Origin: Marihabitans asiaticum
Lineage (GTDB): Bacteria; Actinomycetota; Actinomycetes; Actinomycetales; Dermatophilaceae
NCBI RefSeq assembly: GCF_007828725.1
Contig: NZ_VIUW01000003.1
Location: 248,001 to 312,000, forward strand
DNA: 64,000 bases
Direction: 5' to 3'
In this document: one piece after another, positions 43,830-52,653 of the stretch
How positions within the stretch are numbered: the stretch's first letter is position 1
How the letters are laid out: the number at the start of each line of letters is the position of its first letter
Translations under genes and position numbers: made by a program
The notes under the pieces: model-generated
What the model was told of the DNA's origin: nothing
What the model saw: only the letters and a program-made list of their open reading frames with translations
The model's database searches: none

Positions 43830-45494
43830 GTGAGTCAGGCGCAACGACAGTCCCAAGGTTCCGCGGGCCAGAGCCAGAGCCAGTCCCAGGGCCTCTTCAG
43901 CGGCTACGCCGCCGGCGAGGCGTGGGACGAGATGATGTCCGAGGAGGGGCAGCCGCGGGCTCCCTTCAAGCCGATCCATCACACGCTGCGGGAGATGGAC
44001 CCCGAGAGCTTGAAGGAGCGCGCCGACGCGCTCGCGTCGATGTTCCTCGACCAGGGCGTCACCTTCGACCACGCGGGTGAGGAGCGGCCCTTCCCCCTGG
44101 ACGCCGTGCCGCGCGTCATCGACGCCGACGCGTGGGCGGACGTCGAGCGGGGCGTGGCGCAGCGGGTGGATGCCCTTGAGCACTTCCTCGACGACATCTA
44201 CTCCCGGCAGGGCAGCATGCCCCGCGCGGTCGACGACGGCATCATCCCCTGGCGCCTCATCGCCACCTCAAGCCACTTCCACCGCGCCGTGGCGGGTCTA
44301 CGACCGGCGAACGGCGTGCGGGCCCATGTCAGCGGCATCGACCTCATCCGCGACGAGAACGGCGACTTCCGTGTCCTCGAGGACAACGTCCGGGTGCCCT
44401 CGGGTGTCTCCTACGTCATCGCCAACCGCCGCGCGATGGCCAACGTCTTCCCCGAGGCCTTCGCCACCATGCGGATCCGCCCGGTGCACGAGTACCCCCG
44501 CATGCTCCTGCGAGCGCTGCGCGCCGCGGCTCCCGAGGGCCGTACCGACCCGACGGTCGTCGTGCTCACCCCCGGTGTCTACAACAGCGCCTACTTCGAG
44601 CACACGCTCCTCGCCCGGATGATGGGCGTCGAGCTCGTCGAGGGGCGCGACCTCGTCGTGCGCAACGGCGAGGTCAAGATGCGCACCACCCACGGCGAGG
44701 AGCGCGTCGACGTCATCTACCGGCGCATCGACGACGACTTCCTCGACCCGGTGCACTTCCGCCGCGACTCGATGCTCGGCGTCACCGGGCTGATCTCCGC
44801 CCTTCGCGCGGGACGAGTCACACTGGCCAACGCCATCGGCAACGGCGTCGCCGACGACAAGCTCGTCTACTCCTACCTGCCGGACCTCATCCGCTACTAC
44901 CTGGAGGAGGACCCGATCCTCCCCAACGTCGACACCTACCGGTGCAACGAGCCCGAGCACCTGCAGACCGTGCTCGACCGCCTCGACGAGATGGTCGTCA
45001 AGCCCGTCGACGGCTCCGGCGGCAAGGGCCTGGTCATCGGGCCCAAGGCCACCGGCCAGGAGCTGGACGAGCTGCGTGCCAACCTCGAGCGCGACCCGCG
45101 GGGCTGGATCGCCCAGCCCGTCGTCCAGCTCTCCACCGTCCCGACCCTCATCGACGGCAAGCTCCGCCCACGCCACGTCGACCTGCGCCCCTTCGCCGTC
45201 AACGACGGAGACAAGGTCGAGGTCGTCCCCGGCGGCCTCACCCGGGTCGCCCTCCCCGAGGGCCAGCTGGTCGTCAACTCCAGCCAGGGTGGCGGCTCCA
45301 AGGACACCTGGGTGCTCGCCGGGCGCAACGTCCGCGTTCCGTCGAACGAGGCAGCCGAGATGATCCTGCTCAGCAGCCAGCGCCCGCACAGCAGCGACGA
45401 CGACGCACCCCCGACCGAGCCGCTGGACTCCGAGCCCAGCCCCACGCAGACCTCACCGCCCCAGGCGGTCCCGACGACGGGGGAGGAGAGCTGA
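43830..45494 (+). CDS. Circularly permuted ATP-grasp protein
   Basis: A 554-residue putative amide-bond ligase of the circularly permuted ATP-grasp type (DUF404/DUF407). A Ser/Gln-rich N-terminus of 25 residues precedes DRVLRE-like PIHHTLREMDPESLKERADA, then DDGIIPWRLIAT, HVSGIDLIRDENGDF, RVPSGVSYVIANRRAM, and the ATP-site segment MVVKPVDGSGGKGLVIGP with HVDLRPF near the end. Comparative genomics places such genes in conserved operons with alpha-E and transglutaminase genes, exactly as here, and predicts synthesis or modification of small peptides; the substrate is unknown. The last 40 residues are Pro/Ser/Thr rich. Confidence 0.88.
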   Translation: MSQAQRQSQGSAGQSQSQSQGLFSGYAAGEAWDEMMSEEGQPRAPFKPIHHTLREMDPESLKERADALASMFLDQGVTFDHAGEERPFPLDAVPRVIDADAWADVERGVAQRVDALEHFLDDIYSRQGSMPRAVDDGIIPWRLIATSSHFHRAVAGLRPANGVRAHVSGIDLIRDENGDFRVLEDNVRVPSGVSYVIANRRAMANVFPEAFATMRIRPVHEYPRMLLRALRAAAPEGRTDPTVVVLTPGVYNSAYFEHTLLARMMGVELVEGRDLVVRNGEVKMRTTHGEERVDVIYRRIDDDFLDPVHFRRDSMLGVTGLISALRAGRVTLANAIGNGVADDKLVYSYLPDLIRYYLEEDPILPNVDTYRCNEPEHLQTVLDRLDEMVVKPVDGSGGKGLVIGPKATGQELDELRANLERDPRGWIAQPVVQLSTVPTLIDGKLRPRHVDLRPFAVNDGDKVEVVPGGLTRVALPEGQLVVNSSQGGGSKDTWVLAGRNVRVPSNEAAEMILLSSQRPHSSDDDAPPTEPLDSEPSPTQTSPPQAVPTTGEES

Positions 45495-46417
45495 TGCTCA
45501 GCCGGATCGCCGACTCGTTGTTCTGGATCGGGCGCTACATCGAGCGCGCCGACGGCACCGCCCGGATGGTCGACACCCTTCGCCTCTCGCTCATCGAGGA
45601 CCCGGCGCAGAACGAGAACTACACCTCCTCGATGCTGCTCGGCGGGATCATGGGGTACGACGAGATCAACCCCGAGGTGGGCTACGAGGAGGTCGCGCGT
45701 CAGCTCGTCTTCGACGCCGCCAACCCCAGCGCCATCTCCGGCTCGTGGCTCGCCGCGCGCGAGAACGCTCGCCGGGCACGCGAGACCCTCTCCACCGAGC
45801 TGTGGGAGGTCATCAACACCTCCTGGCACCGGTGGAACGGGCTCGGGACGAAGGCGGCCACCCAGCAGCACCTCGGGTGGGTGCGCGAACGCTCCGCGCT
45901 CGTGGCCGGCATCGCCGACGTCACGATGAGCCACGACGACGCGTGGAACTTCATCTGCCTCGGCCGATCTCTCGAGCGCGCGGACATGACCGCACGGATC
46001 GTCGCCACGGGGGCCCTCGACTGGGGTCCGAGCTGGGGGGTCGTCCTCTCCAGCTGCGGCGCGCAGCAGGCGATGCTGCGGACCATGCGCGGCGTGATCA
46101 CCGACCGCAGCGCCGCGGCCTTCCTCAGCCTCGACCGCCGCTTCCCGCGCTCGGTCCTCGCCTCGCTCGAGGACGCCGAGCGTCGCCTCATGACACTCGC
46201 GCCCGACAACGACCGGGTCGGCTTCTCCGACGAGGGCCGCCGCATCCTCGGCGAGATGCGCAGCCGGCTCGAGTACAACGACCCCGACCACGTCCTCGCC
46301 GACCTGCCCAACCAGATGCGCCAGGTCCAGGACGCCGTCACCGCGGCGTCCGAGGCCATCGGCGACCGCTACTTCAAGTCAGCTCCGGTCCAGGAGTGGA
46401 CGGGGGAGATCCTGTGA
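45494..46417 (+). CDS. Alpha-E domain-containing protein
   Basis: A 307-residue, mostly helical protein starting MLSRIADSLFWIGRYIERAD, the standard beginning of the alpha-E (COG2307) family; LGRSLERADMTARIV and SLDRRFPRSVLASL are also typical. No enzymatic motif is known; the family occurs only with ATP-grasp or transglutaminase partners and may be a subunit. ATG overlaps the ATP-grasp stop by 1 nt and the stop overlaps the transglutaminase start. Confidence 0.88.
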   Translation: MLSRIADSLFWIGRYIERADGTARMVDTLRLSLIEDPAQNENYTSSMLLGGIMGYDEINPEVGYEEVARQLVFDAANPSAISGSWLAARENARRARETLSTELWEVINTSWHRWNGLGTKAATQQHLGWVRERSALVAGIADVTMSHDDAWNFICLGRSLERADMTARIVATGALDWGPSWGVVLSSCGAQQAMLRTMRGVITDRSAAAFLSLDRRFPRSVLASLEDAERRLMTLAPDNDRVGFSDEGRRILGEMRSRLEYNDPDHVLADLPNQMRQVQDAVTAASEAIGDRYFKSAPVQEWTGEIL

Positions 46418-47259
46418 GCACCCGACGGCACCGCATCGTGCACCGGACGATCATGCGCTACGAGGACGACGTCGTCGCCTCGCACAACGAGCTGCGAATG
46501 ATCCCGGTCGACGAGCCCGGGCAGACGACCGTCGAGGCACGCATCCGGGTGCGCCCGCACTCCTTCAGCCATCACTACACCGACCACTGGGGCACCGAGG
46601 TGATGGCGGTCGAGGTGCAGGTGCCCCACCGGGTCCTCGAGATCGAGGCCAGCTCGATCGTCGAGCGCTCCGAGCTGCCCGTCGAGGTGCAGACCAGCGG
46701 GTGGGACGCGCTGGCGGACGAGGCCACCTGCGACCTGCTGAGCGAGTACCTCAACATCGGGCCGCGCAGCCAGCCGCCCGCCGACCTCCAGGAGATCGCG
46801 AAGCAGGCGCGTGAGGAGCCGACCCCGCGCGCCGCCGCGCGCTTCGTCGTCGAGCGGGTGCACGAGCGGATGGAGTACGCGAAGGGGGCCACGAAGGTCT
46901 TCGAGAACGCCGCCGATGCGTGGGAGCGGGGTCGCGGCGTCTGCCAGGACTTCGCGCACATCACCATCGGGGCGCTGCGCTCGATCGGTGTCCCCACCCG
47001 CTACGTATCGGGGTACGTCGCGCAGGAGTCCGAGCTGCAGCGCGGCGAGGACTGCCCCGGTGAGTCGCACGCCTGGATCGAGGTGTGGGACGGCGCCTGG
47101 CTGCCCTACGACCCGACCAACCTCACCCAGGTCGACCTCGACTACGTCGTCGTCGGGCGGGGACGCAACTACGACGACGTCTCGCCGTTCCGTGGCATGT
47201 ACGCCGGCCCCGAGCTGAGCGAGCTCGACGTCGAGATCACGGTGACTCGGGTGAGCTGA
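46414..47259 (+). CDS. Transglutaminase-like cysteine protease family protein
   Basis: A 281-residue protein with the bacterial transglutaminase N-terminal domain (RYEDDVVASHNELRMIPVDE) and a core with the Cys-His-Asp triad in RGVCQDFAHITIGALRS, SHAWIEVW and YDPTN. No signal peptide is seen, so it should act in the cytosol. As third gene of the ATP-grasp/alpha-E module it may cleave or form the isopeptide made by the ligase. GTG 46414 overlaps the alpha-E stop. Confidence 0.88.
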   Translation: MSTRRHRIVHRTIMRYEDDVVASHNELRMIPVDEPGQTTVEARIRVRPHSFSHHYTDHWGTEVMAVEVQVPHRVLEIEASSIVERSELPVEVQTSGWDALADEATCDLLSEYLNIGPRSQPPADLQEIAKQAREEPTPRAAARFVVERVHERMEYAKGATKVFENAADAWERGRGVCQDFAHITIGALRSIGVPTRYVSGYVAQESELQRGEDCPGESHAWIEVWDGAWLPYDPTNLTQVDLDYVVVGRGRNYDDVSPFRGMYAGPELSELDVEITVTRVS

Positions 47260-47263
47260 GCCA

Positions 47264-47848
47264 GTGCGAGACGCCCTGGCGGCGCTGCGGGGCCAGCCCT
47301 GGCGCGAGCTGCTCAGACCGGTCCCGGTGGACCTGCTGCGTCTCGTGGCCGCGGTCAGCGTGGTCGTGGGGACCTTGTGGTGGGGGTTCATCGGGTTCGC
47401 CCTCTTCATGCTCGTACTCGGCGGCTCGATGATCCCCCGCACGCTGCGCACGCCGGCCCCGCTCGACGTCGCCTACTGCACGACGCTCCTCCTCGGCGCC
47501 TGGGCCGCGATGCTCGACTGGTACGTCGCGGTGAGCTGGCTCGACGTCGTCGTGCACGCCGCGATGACCGGCCTCGTCGGCGCCATCGGGTACGCCGCGC
47601 TGGAGCGGGTCGGGCTCTTCGGGGACGGCATGACCCGGGCGGGCGTGGTCGTCGTGGGCAGCGCCCTGGCCACGACGCTCGCGCTGCTCTGGGAGATGGG
47701 GGAGTGGTTCGGCCACACCGTCCTCGACGACCGCATCCAGGTGGGCTACGAGGACACCCTCGGTGACCTCGCCGCCGGGCTCCTCGGCGCCGTCGTCGCC
47801 GCCCTGCTCCTCGCGGTGAGTCGGCCGTCGCCCGGGGGCCGGCGATGA
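47264..47848 (+). CDS. YjdF/DUF2238-like membrane protein
   Basis: A 194-residue protein with about six hydrophobic segments. Conserved acidic residues and histidines in LDVVVHAAMTGLVGAIGYAA, LLWEMGEWFGHT and VGYEDTLGDLAAGLLGA match the DUF2238 (YjdF) pattern; the function is unknown. It begins with GTG 4 nt after the transglutaminase stop and overlaps the glycosyltransferase by 4 nt, so it may be transcribed with either group. Confidence 0.72.
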   Translation: MRDALAALRGQPWRELLRPVPVDLLRLVAAVSVVVGTLWWGFIGFALFMLVLGGSMIPRTLRTPAPLDVAYCTTLLLGAWAAMLDWYVAVSWLDVVVHAAMTGLVGAIGYAALERVGLFGDGMTRAGVVVVGSALATTLALLWEMGEWFGHTVLDDRIQVGYEDTLGDLAAGLLGAVVAALLLAVSRPSPGGRR

Positions 47849-48633
47849 GGGCTGCGGTGGACGCCGCGGCGCTCCCGAGCGTCTCGGTCGTCATCCCGGC
47901 CCGCGACGACGCCCCTGCGCTGCGCACCTGCCTCGCGCTGCTCGCCCGCCAGAGCCTGGCACCCCTCGAGGTCGTCGTCGTCGACAACGCCTCGCAGGAC
48001 GAGACCGCGGCGGTCGCACGGGCCGCCGGTGCGGTGGTCCTGCACGAGGCGCAGGTCGGCATCCCGCCGGCCACGGCCGCGGGGTACGACGCGGCCCGCG
48101 GTGAGGTCATCGCCCGGCTCGACGCCGACTCGCGACCCGGCCCCCGGTGGGTCGAGCGGGTGGCCCGCGAGATGGCCGACCCTCAGCTCAGCGCGGTGAC
48201 CGGCTGGGGCACCTTCTACGACCTGCCGCGGCCGCTCGTCGCACCCGCTGCGGCGCTCTACCTCGGTGCCTACTACCTGCTGAGTCACCTCGCGCTGGGC
48301 CACACGGTGCTGTGGGGATCGAGCATGGCCCTGCGCCGCAGCGTGTGGGTCGAGGTGCGCGGCGAGGTGCACCGCGACGACCCTGACCTGCACGACGACA
48401 TGGATCTCGCCTTCGTCCTCGGGCCCTCCCGGCGGATCCGGTTAGCACCCGGCCTGCGGGTCGAGATGTCGGCCCGCTCGCTGCGCGGGGGCGAGCAGGT
48501 GCGGCGCCGCTTCGTCCGCGCGGTGCGCACCCTCGAGGTCAACTGGCGGGTGCACCCCCCGTGGCTGCGCTGGCGCGACCGAGGGGTGCGCCTCCGGCGA
48601 GCGGTCAAGGCCCGAGCAGGCCGAGCGTCATGA
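47845..48633 (+). CDS. Family 2 glycosyltransferase
   Basis: A 262-residue GT-A enzyme with SVSVVIPARDDAPALRTCL, VVVVDNASQDETAAVARAAG and the metal-binding DAD in ARLDADSRPGP; two short hydrophobic stretches around 135-155 may touch the membrane. It points towards the carotenoid operon, and its last 29 bp overlap the end of crtEb on the other strand. In Micrococcus luteus the C50 carotenoid is glucosylated by a crtX product, so a carotenoid substrate is possible but not shown. Confidence 0.82.
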   Translation: MRAAVDAAALPSVSVVIPARDDAPALRTCLALLARQSLAPLEVVVVDNASQDETAAVARAAGAVVLHEAQVGIPPATAAGYDAARGEVIARLDADSRPGPRWVERVAREMADPQLSAVTGWGTFYDLPRPLVAPAAALYLGAYYLLSHLALGHTVLWGSSMALRRSVWVEVRGEVHRDDPDLHDDMDLAFVLGPSRRIRLAPGLRVEMSARSLRGGEQVRRRFVRAVRTLEVNWRVHPPWLRWRDRGVRLRRAVKARAGRAS

Positions 48634-49495
48634 CGATGAGCAGCTGGGTGACGAGGAAGCCGGTGAGGTAGTTCAGCCAGAGGAAGCGTCGCCAGCCGGC
48701 GTGGGCCCGCTCGCACTCGGCGTCGGTGAGGTGGAGATAGGGCACGAGGTTCGCGAGGTACGGCAGGACCAGCGGGGCGGCGAGCCGGGCGGGCCAGGGG
48801 AGGGTGAGCAGGAGGACCCCGGCCAGCAGGTAGGCCGCCAGCGCCACGCGCGTCGTGGCCCGCGCGCCGAGGACGGTGCCGATCGAGGCGATACCCCCCG
48901 CCCGGTCGGCCTCGATGTCCTGCACGGCACCGAAGGCATGCGAGCCGACGCCCCAGGCGAAGAAGCCCCCGAGGGCGGCGAGGGCCACCCGGTCGAAGCT
49001 GCCCCCCGCCAGGGCGACGCCGAGCACCGCCGGGCTGACGAAGTGGGTGCTCGAGGTCAGGGAGTCGAGGAACGGGCGCTCCTTGGACCGCAGACCGGGT
49101 GCCGAGTACGCCACGACGGCGAAGACCGACCCGGCGAGCACGAGGGTCGCGCGGAGGTCGCCGAGGACGACCAGGGCGAGGACGAAGGGGAGGTTCGACA
49201 GCACCGCCGCCCACAGGGTGATCCGGTGCAGGCCACGGTCGAGGACGACCCCTTCGACCCCGCCCTTGCGCGGGTTGCGGATGTCGGACTCGTAGTCGAA
49301 GACGTCGTTGACGCCGTACATGAGCAGGTTGTAGGGCACAAGGAACCACAGCGTGCCGATGACCCAGGTCAGGTCGACCCGTCCGCCGGCGAGCAGGTAG
49401 GCGGCGGCGAAGGGGTAGGCCGTGTTGACCCAGGACAGCGGCCGCGACGAGCCGACGAGGTTGGCGACGGGGGAGCGCATCGTGGTCGTGGTCAT
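48605..49495 (-). CDS. crtEb: Lycopene elongase (UbiA-type prenyltransferase)
   Basis: Adds two C5 units to lycopene to form the C50 flavuxanthin-type skeleton. The 296-residue membrane protein has about eight hydrophobic segments and the two Asp-rich motifs of UbiA enzymes: NDVFDYESD (about 65) and DIEADRAGG (about 195). ATG 49495 overlaps the crtYf stop. The last gene of the operon; its end overlaps the convergent glycosyltransferase gene by 29 bp. Confidence 0.88.
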   Translation of the reverse strand: MTTTTMRSPVANLVGSSRPLSWVNTAYPFAAAYLLAGGRVDLTWVIGTLWFLVPYNLLMYGVNDVFDYESDIRNPRKGGVEGVVLDRGLHRITLWAAVLSNLPFVLALVVLGDLRATLVLAGSVFAVVAYSAPGLRSKERPFLDSLTSSTHFVSPAVLGVALAGGSFDRVALAALGGFFAWGVGSHAFGAVQDIEADRAGGIASIGTVLGARATTRVALAAYLLAGVLLLTLPWPARLAAPLVLPYLANLVPYLHLTDAECERAHAGWRRFLWLNYLTGFLVTQLLIVMTLGLLGP

Positions 49496-49821
49496 CGGCC
49501 ACCGACCCGGGCAGCACGCTCGTCGTCGGGGGTAAGGAGCAGGCGCAGGGCGGGCAGGGCCAGCGCCGCCGCGAGCGGCCAGGCGAAGTCCTCGGCCGGC
49601 GCGAGCCCGACGTGCACCCCGGAGAGCTGGCTCTCGTCGAAGCGGAAGAGGTCGGCGGCGATCATGACGTTGTCGAAGACCGCAGTGAGCACGACGAGGG
49701 CGAGCGCGGTCGCTCCGGTCGCCAGCCACCACCGCCGCGCGGGCCGGCGCAGCACCGCCGCGACGATGAGGACGAGAGCGGACCCGGCGAGGAAGCACCC
49801 GGCCAGACCTGCGTAGGTCAT
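49492..49821 (-). CDS. crtYf: C50 carotenoid cyclase subunit CrtYf
   Basis: A 109-residue membrane protein with three hydrophobic segments, one half of the heterodimeric C50 cyclase. The conserved acidic motif is PAEDF in VGLAPAEDFAWPLAAAL. With CrtYe it should close the end rings of the C50 chain; whether the product is epsilon (decaprenoxanthin) or gamma (sarcinaxanthin) cannot be told here. ATG 49821 overlaps the crtYe stop by 4 nt. Confidence 0.82.
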   Translation of the reverse strand: MTYAGLAGCFLAGSALVLIVAAVLRRPARRWWLATGATALALVVLTAVFDNVMIAADLFRFDESQLSGVHVGLAPAEDFAWPLAAALALPALRLLLTPDDERAARVGGR

Positions 49822-50147
49822 CGGGCCCCCTCCTCGGCGGCGGGCAGCAGCCGGGAGAAGAGCCCGTGCAGCACGCAGGTGAGGTAGCTGAGGAAGACGA
49901 TGAAGGCGATCTCCTCGAGCGGCAGCTCCGGCAGCAGCTCGATCCCGGTCATCGCCGGTGACTCCCCGCGCACGTACATGCCCGACGCGATCGCGACGAG
50001 GTCCCACGCGAGGAAGAGCACGCTCCCGGCGGCCACGACGATGGCGGTGGGCAGTGGCCGGTCGAAGAGCGCGAGGCGCCACCGGTAGTCCACCAGAGCC
50101 ATGCAGAGACCCGAGACGACCACCGTCGCGAGGTAGACCAGGCTCAC
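49818..50147 (-). CDS. crtYe: C50 carotenoid cyclase subunit CrtYe
   Basis: The partner subunit of CrtYf, 109 residues with three hydrophobic segments and the acidic motif PLEE in ELPLEEIAFIVFLSYLTC. The frame is open upstream, but GTG 50147 follows GGGAGGGCGGA and overlaps the crtI stop, so I use it. Order crtI-crtYe-crtYf-crtEb is the same as in Corynebacterium glutamicum. Confidence 0.82.
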   Translation of the reverse strand: MSLVYLATVVVSGLCMALVDYRWRLALFDRPLPTAIVVAAGSVLFLAWDLVAIASGMYVRGESPAMTGIELLPELPLEEIAFIVFLSYLTCVLHGLFSRLLPAAEEGAR

Positions 50148-51769
50148 TCCGCCCTCCCGCGGTCGGTGACGGCCGGGGTGCGGCTCGGCCCGCTCGAGGA
50201 GTCGCCGCGGAGCCGCTTGAGGACCAGCTCGGCGCTGATGAGGCACATCGGCAGTCCGATGCCGGGTCGGGTCGAGTAGCCGGCGTAGTACAGGTCCTCG
50301 ACCTTCCTCGAGATGTTGTCCGCGCGGAAGAAGGCGCTCTGACGCAGGACGTGCCCGGGCCCGAGCATGCTGCCCGAGTAGGTGGAGAGGTCGTGGGCGA
50401 AGTCGGCGGGTCCGATCGTGCGTCGGACCTCGATCCGCTCGGCGAGGTCCGGCACCTCCGCCCAGGCCGCGATCTGCGTGATCGCGGCGTCGACCGCCCG
50501 CTCGACGAGGGGGTCACCCGCGCCGTCGGTGCCCCCTTCGCCGATGCCCGGGTCGGCCGGGACGGGCACGAGGACGAAGAGGTTCTCCTTGCCCGCCGGC
50601 GCCACCGTGGCGTCGGTGGCGGAGGGGCGGCACACGTAGATCGACGCGGGGTCGGGCACCTGCGGGTCGGGCCCGAGGATGTCGTCGAAGTTGCGGCGCC
50701 AGTCGGTGGTGAAGAAGAGCGAGTGGTGCGCGAGCTCGGGCAGCGCGCCGTCGACGCCGAGCAGCGCCAGGACACCTCCGGGACCGGCGTCGACCTGCTC
50801 CCACCAGGACTGCGGGTAGGTCTGCAGGTGCTCGGGGAGCAGCTCGGTCTCGACGTGGTGCAGGTCGGCGGCGCCGACGACGACGTCGCAGGCGATGACC
50901 TCCGGCGTCCCGTCCGGGCCGAGCACGCTCACCCCGGTGACCCGGGGTCGCGGGGCCTCCGTCGTGGTGATGGCGGTCGCGCTCGTGCTCGTGCGCACCC
51001 GGACCCCGTGCCGGACGGCGCAGCGCGCCAGTGCGTCGACGAGGGCGGTGAAGCCACCGCACGGGTAGAGGACCCCCTCGGCGAGATCCATCCAGCTCAT
51101 GAGGTGGTACATGCTCGGCGCGCGGTCCGGGGAGGTGCCGAGGAAGACGGCCGGGTAGCCGAGAACCTGCCGCAGCCGCGGGTCCGTGAACCGGGCGGCG
51201 ACGTACGACTCGAGGGAGCGGGTGAGCAGGCTGGACAGCCGCGGCCCGTTGCGCAGCACGTCGGTGTTGAGCAGGGAGCCGGCGCTGTCGAAGCTCGTGT
51301 AGAGGAAACGGTCGACCGCGAGCTCGTAGACGTGGCGCGCGGAGTCGAGGTAGTCGGACAGGGCCGCCGCGGCGCCGGGCTCGAGGGATTCGAAGAGCGC
51401 CTCGTTGGCCGCCCGCGTGCCCTGCACGTCGAGGGGTCCGTCATGGTCCTCGAAGAAGACCCGGTAGGCCGGGTCGAGGCGCACGAGGTCGAGCTCGGCG
51501 TCCACCGAGGTCCCCACCATCTCGAAGAAGTGCTCGAAGACCTCCGGCATGAGGTACCAGGAGGGGCCCGTGTCGAAGCGGTAGCCGTCGTGCTCCCACA
51601 GCCCGGCGCGGCCGCCGAGGTGCTCCGCGCGCTCGACCAGCTCGACCTGCCAGCCGTCGGCGGCGAGGAGCGCGGCGGTCGCCAGGCCGCTCACGCCACC
51701 GCCGATGACGCACGCGGTGCCCGGCTCGCGGGGTGCCCCGGTGCGGGAGGGGCGGGGGAGGAACCTCAT
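50144..51769 (-). CDS. crtI: Phytoene desaturase
   Basis: Desaturates phytoene to lycopene. The 541-residue FAD enzyme has the N-terminal dinucleotide site CVIGGGVSGLATAALLAADG (about 20-39), RAGLWEHDGYRFDTGPSWYL, and the C-terminal family segment YAGYSTRPGIGLPMCLISAE. ATG 51769 overlaps the crtB stop; the reading frame extends upstream but only in another gene's shadow. Length is normal. Confidence 0.93.
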   Translation of the reverse strand: MRFLPRPSRTGAPREPGTACVIGGGVSGLATAALLAADGWQVELVERAEHLGGRAGLWEHDGYRFDTGPSWYLMPEVFEHFFEMVGTSVDAELDLVRLDPAYRVFFEDHDGPLDVQGTRAANEALFESLEPGAAAALSDYLDSARHVYELAVDRFLYTSFDSAGSLLNTDVLRNGPRLSSLLTRSLESYVAARFTDPRLRQVLGYPAVFLGTSPDRAPSMYHLMSWMDLAEGVLYPCGGFTALVDALARCAVRHGVRVRTSTSATAITTTEAPRPRVTGVSVLGPDGTPEVIACDVVVGAADLHHVETELLPEHLQTYPQSWWEQVDAGPGGVLALLGVDGALPELAHHSLFFTTDWRRNFDDILGPDPQVPDPASIYVCRPSATDATVAPAGKENLFVLVPVPADPGIGEGGTDGAGDPLVERAVDAAITQIAAWAEVPDLAERIEVRRTIGPADFAHDLSTYSGSMLGPGHVLRQSAFFRADNISRKVEDLYYAGYSTRPGIGLPMCLISAELVLKRLRGDSSSGPSRTPAVTDRGRAE

Positions 51770-52653
51770 CGGGCGCCTCGCACGAGGGTGTCGAGGACGA
51801 CCGCGGCCTTGCGCGGGCCGGGGACGCGGATCCGCTCCGAGCGCAGCTGGTCGGCGGGGGTGCGGCGCAGCCGTGCGGACAGCTCGGCGAAGAGCCGGTG
51901 CGCCACCTCCACGGCGCGGCGGCTGCTCCGGGGCAGCTGCGCGATGGCCACGGCAGCGGCCGCGAGGTCGGCGTCGACGTCGTCGAGGATCCGGTCGCGC
52001 TCGGCGTCGTCGACCGCGCGGGGGTCGACGCCGGGGAAGTAGCCGCGGCCGAGGTCCTCGCGGTCGGCGGCGATGTCGCGCAGGAAGTTCACCTTCTGGA
52101 AGGCCGCGCCGAGGCGCTGCGCCCCGGGCCTGAGCCGGGCGTAGGCCTGCTCCGGGTCCACCTCCTCGGTGAGGAAGGCCCGCAGGCACATCAGCCCGAC
52201 GACCTCGGCGGAGCCGTGGACGTAGGTCGCGAAGCTGGCCGGGTCGTGGGTGGTCCGGGTCAGGTCGGTTCGCATGGAGGCGAAGAACGGTTCAACGAGA
52301 TCCATCCTGATCCCGCACCGTCGAGCGGTCCGGGCGAAGGCGTGGACGACGAGGTCGGAGCTGAGCCCGCGCTCGATCGCGCTGCCCACCTCGGACTCGA
52401 GGTGGTCGAGGACGGCCCGCTGGTCGTCGACGGTGACGTCGGGGCGGGGCGCGTCGACGATCTCGTCGGCGACCCGCACCAGAGCGTAGATGGCGCGCAC
52501 GTCACCGCGGACCGGCGTCTCGAGCAGCCGGGTGGCCAGCCCGAAGGAGGTCGAGTACCGCCCGATGACGAGCTCGGCTGCCGCCTGCGCGGTCGCGTCG
52601 TAGCGCTGGTATGCCGGGCCGTCCCCCGGGCGGGGTCGGCGAGCTGCCCTCAC
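51766..52653 (-). CDS. crtB: Phytoene synthase
   Basis: Condenses two GGPP to phytoene. The 295-residue protein has the two Asp-rich substrate motifs, ADEIVDAPRP (about 65) and RDIAADREDLGRGYFP (about 190), plus GAAFQKVNFL. GTG 52653 follows GGAGGGT and overlaps the crtE stop by 4 nt. Squalene synthase relatives share the fold, but the carotenoid neighbours make phytoene synthase the right call. Confidence 0.93.
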   Translation of the reverse strand: MRAARRPRPGDGPAYQRYDATAQAAAELVIGRYSTSFGLATRLLETPVRGDVRAIYALVRVADEIVDAPRPDVTVDDQRAVLDHLESEVGSAIERGLSSDLVVHAFARTARRCGIRMDLVEPFFASMRTDLTRTTHDPASFATYVHGSAEVVGLMCLRAFLTEEVDPEQAYARLRPGAQRLGAAFQKVNFLRDIAADREDLGRGYFPGVDPRAVDDAERDRILDDVDADLAAAAVAIAQLPRSSRRAVEVAHRLFAELSARLRRTPADQLRSERIRVPGPRKAAVVLDTLVRGAR

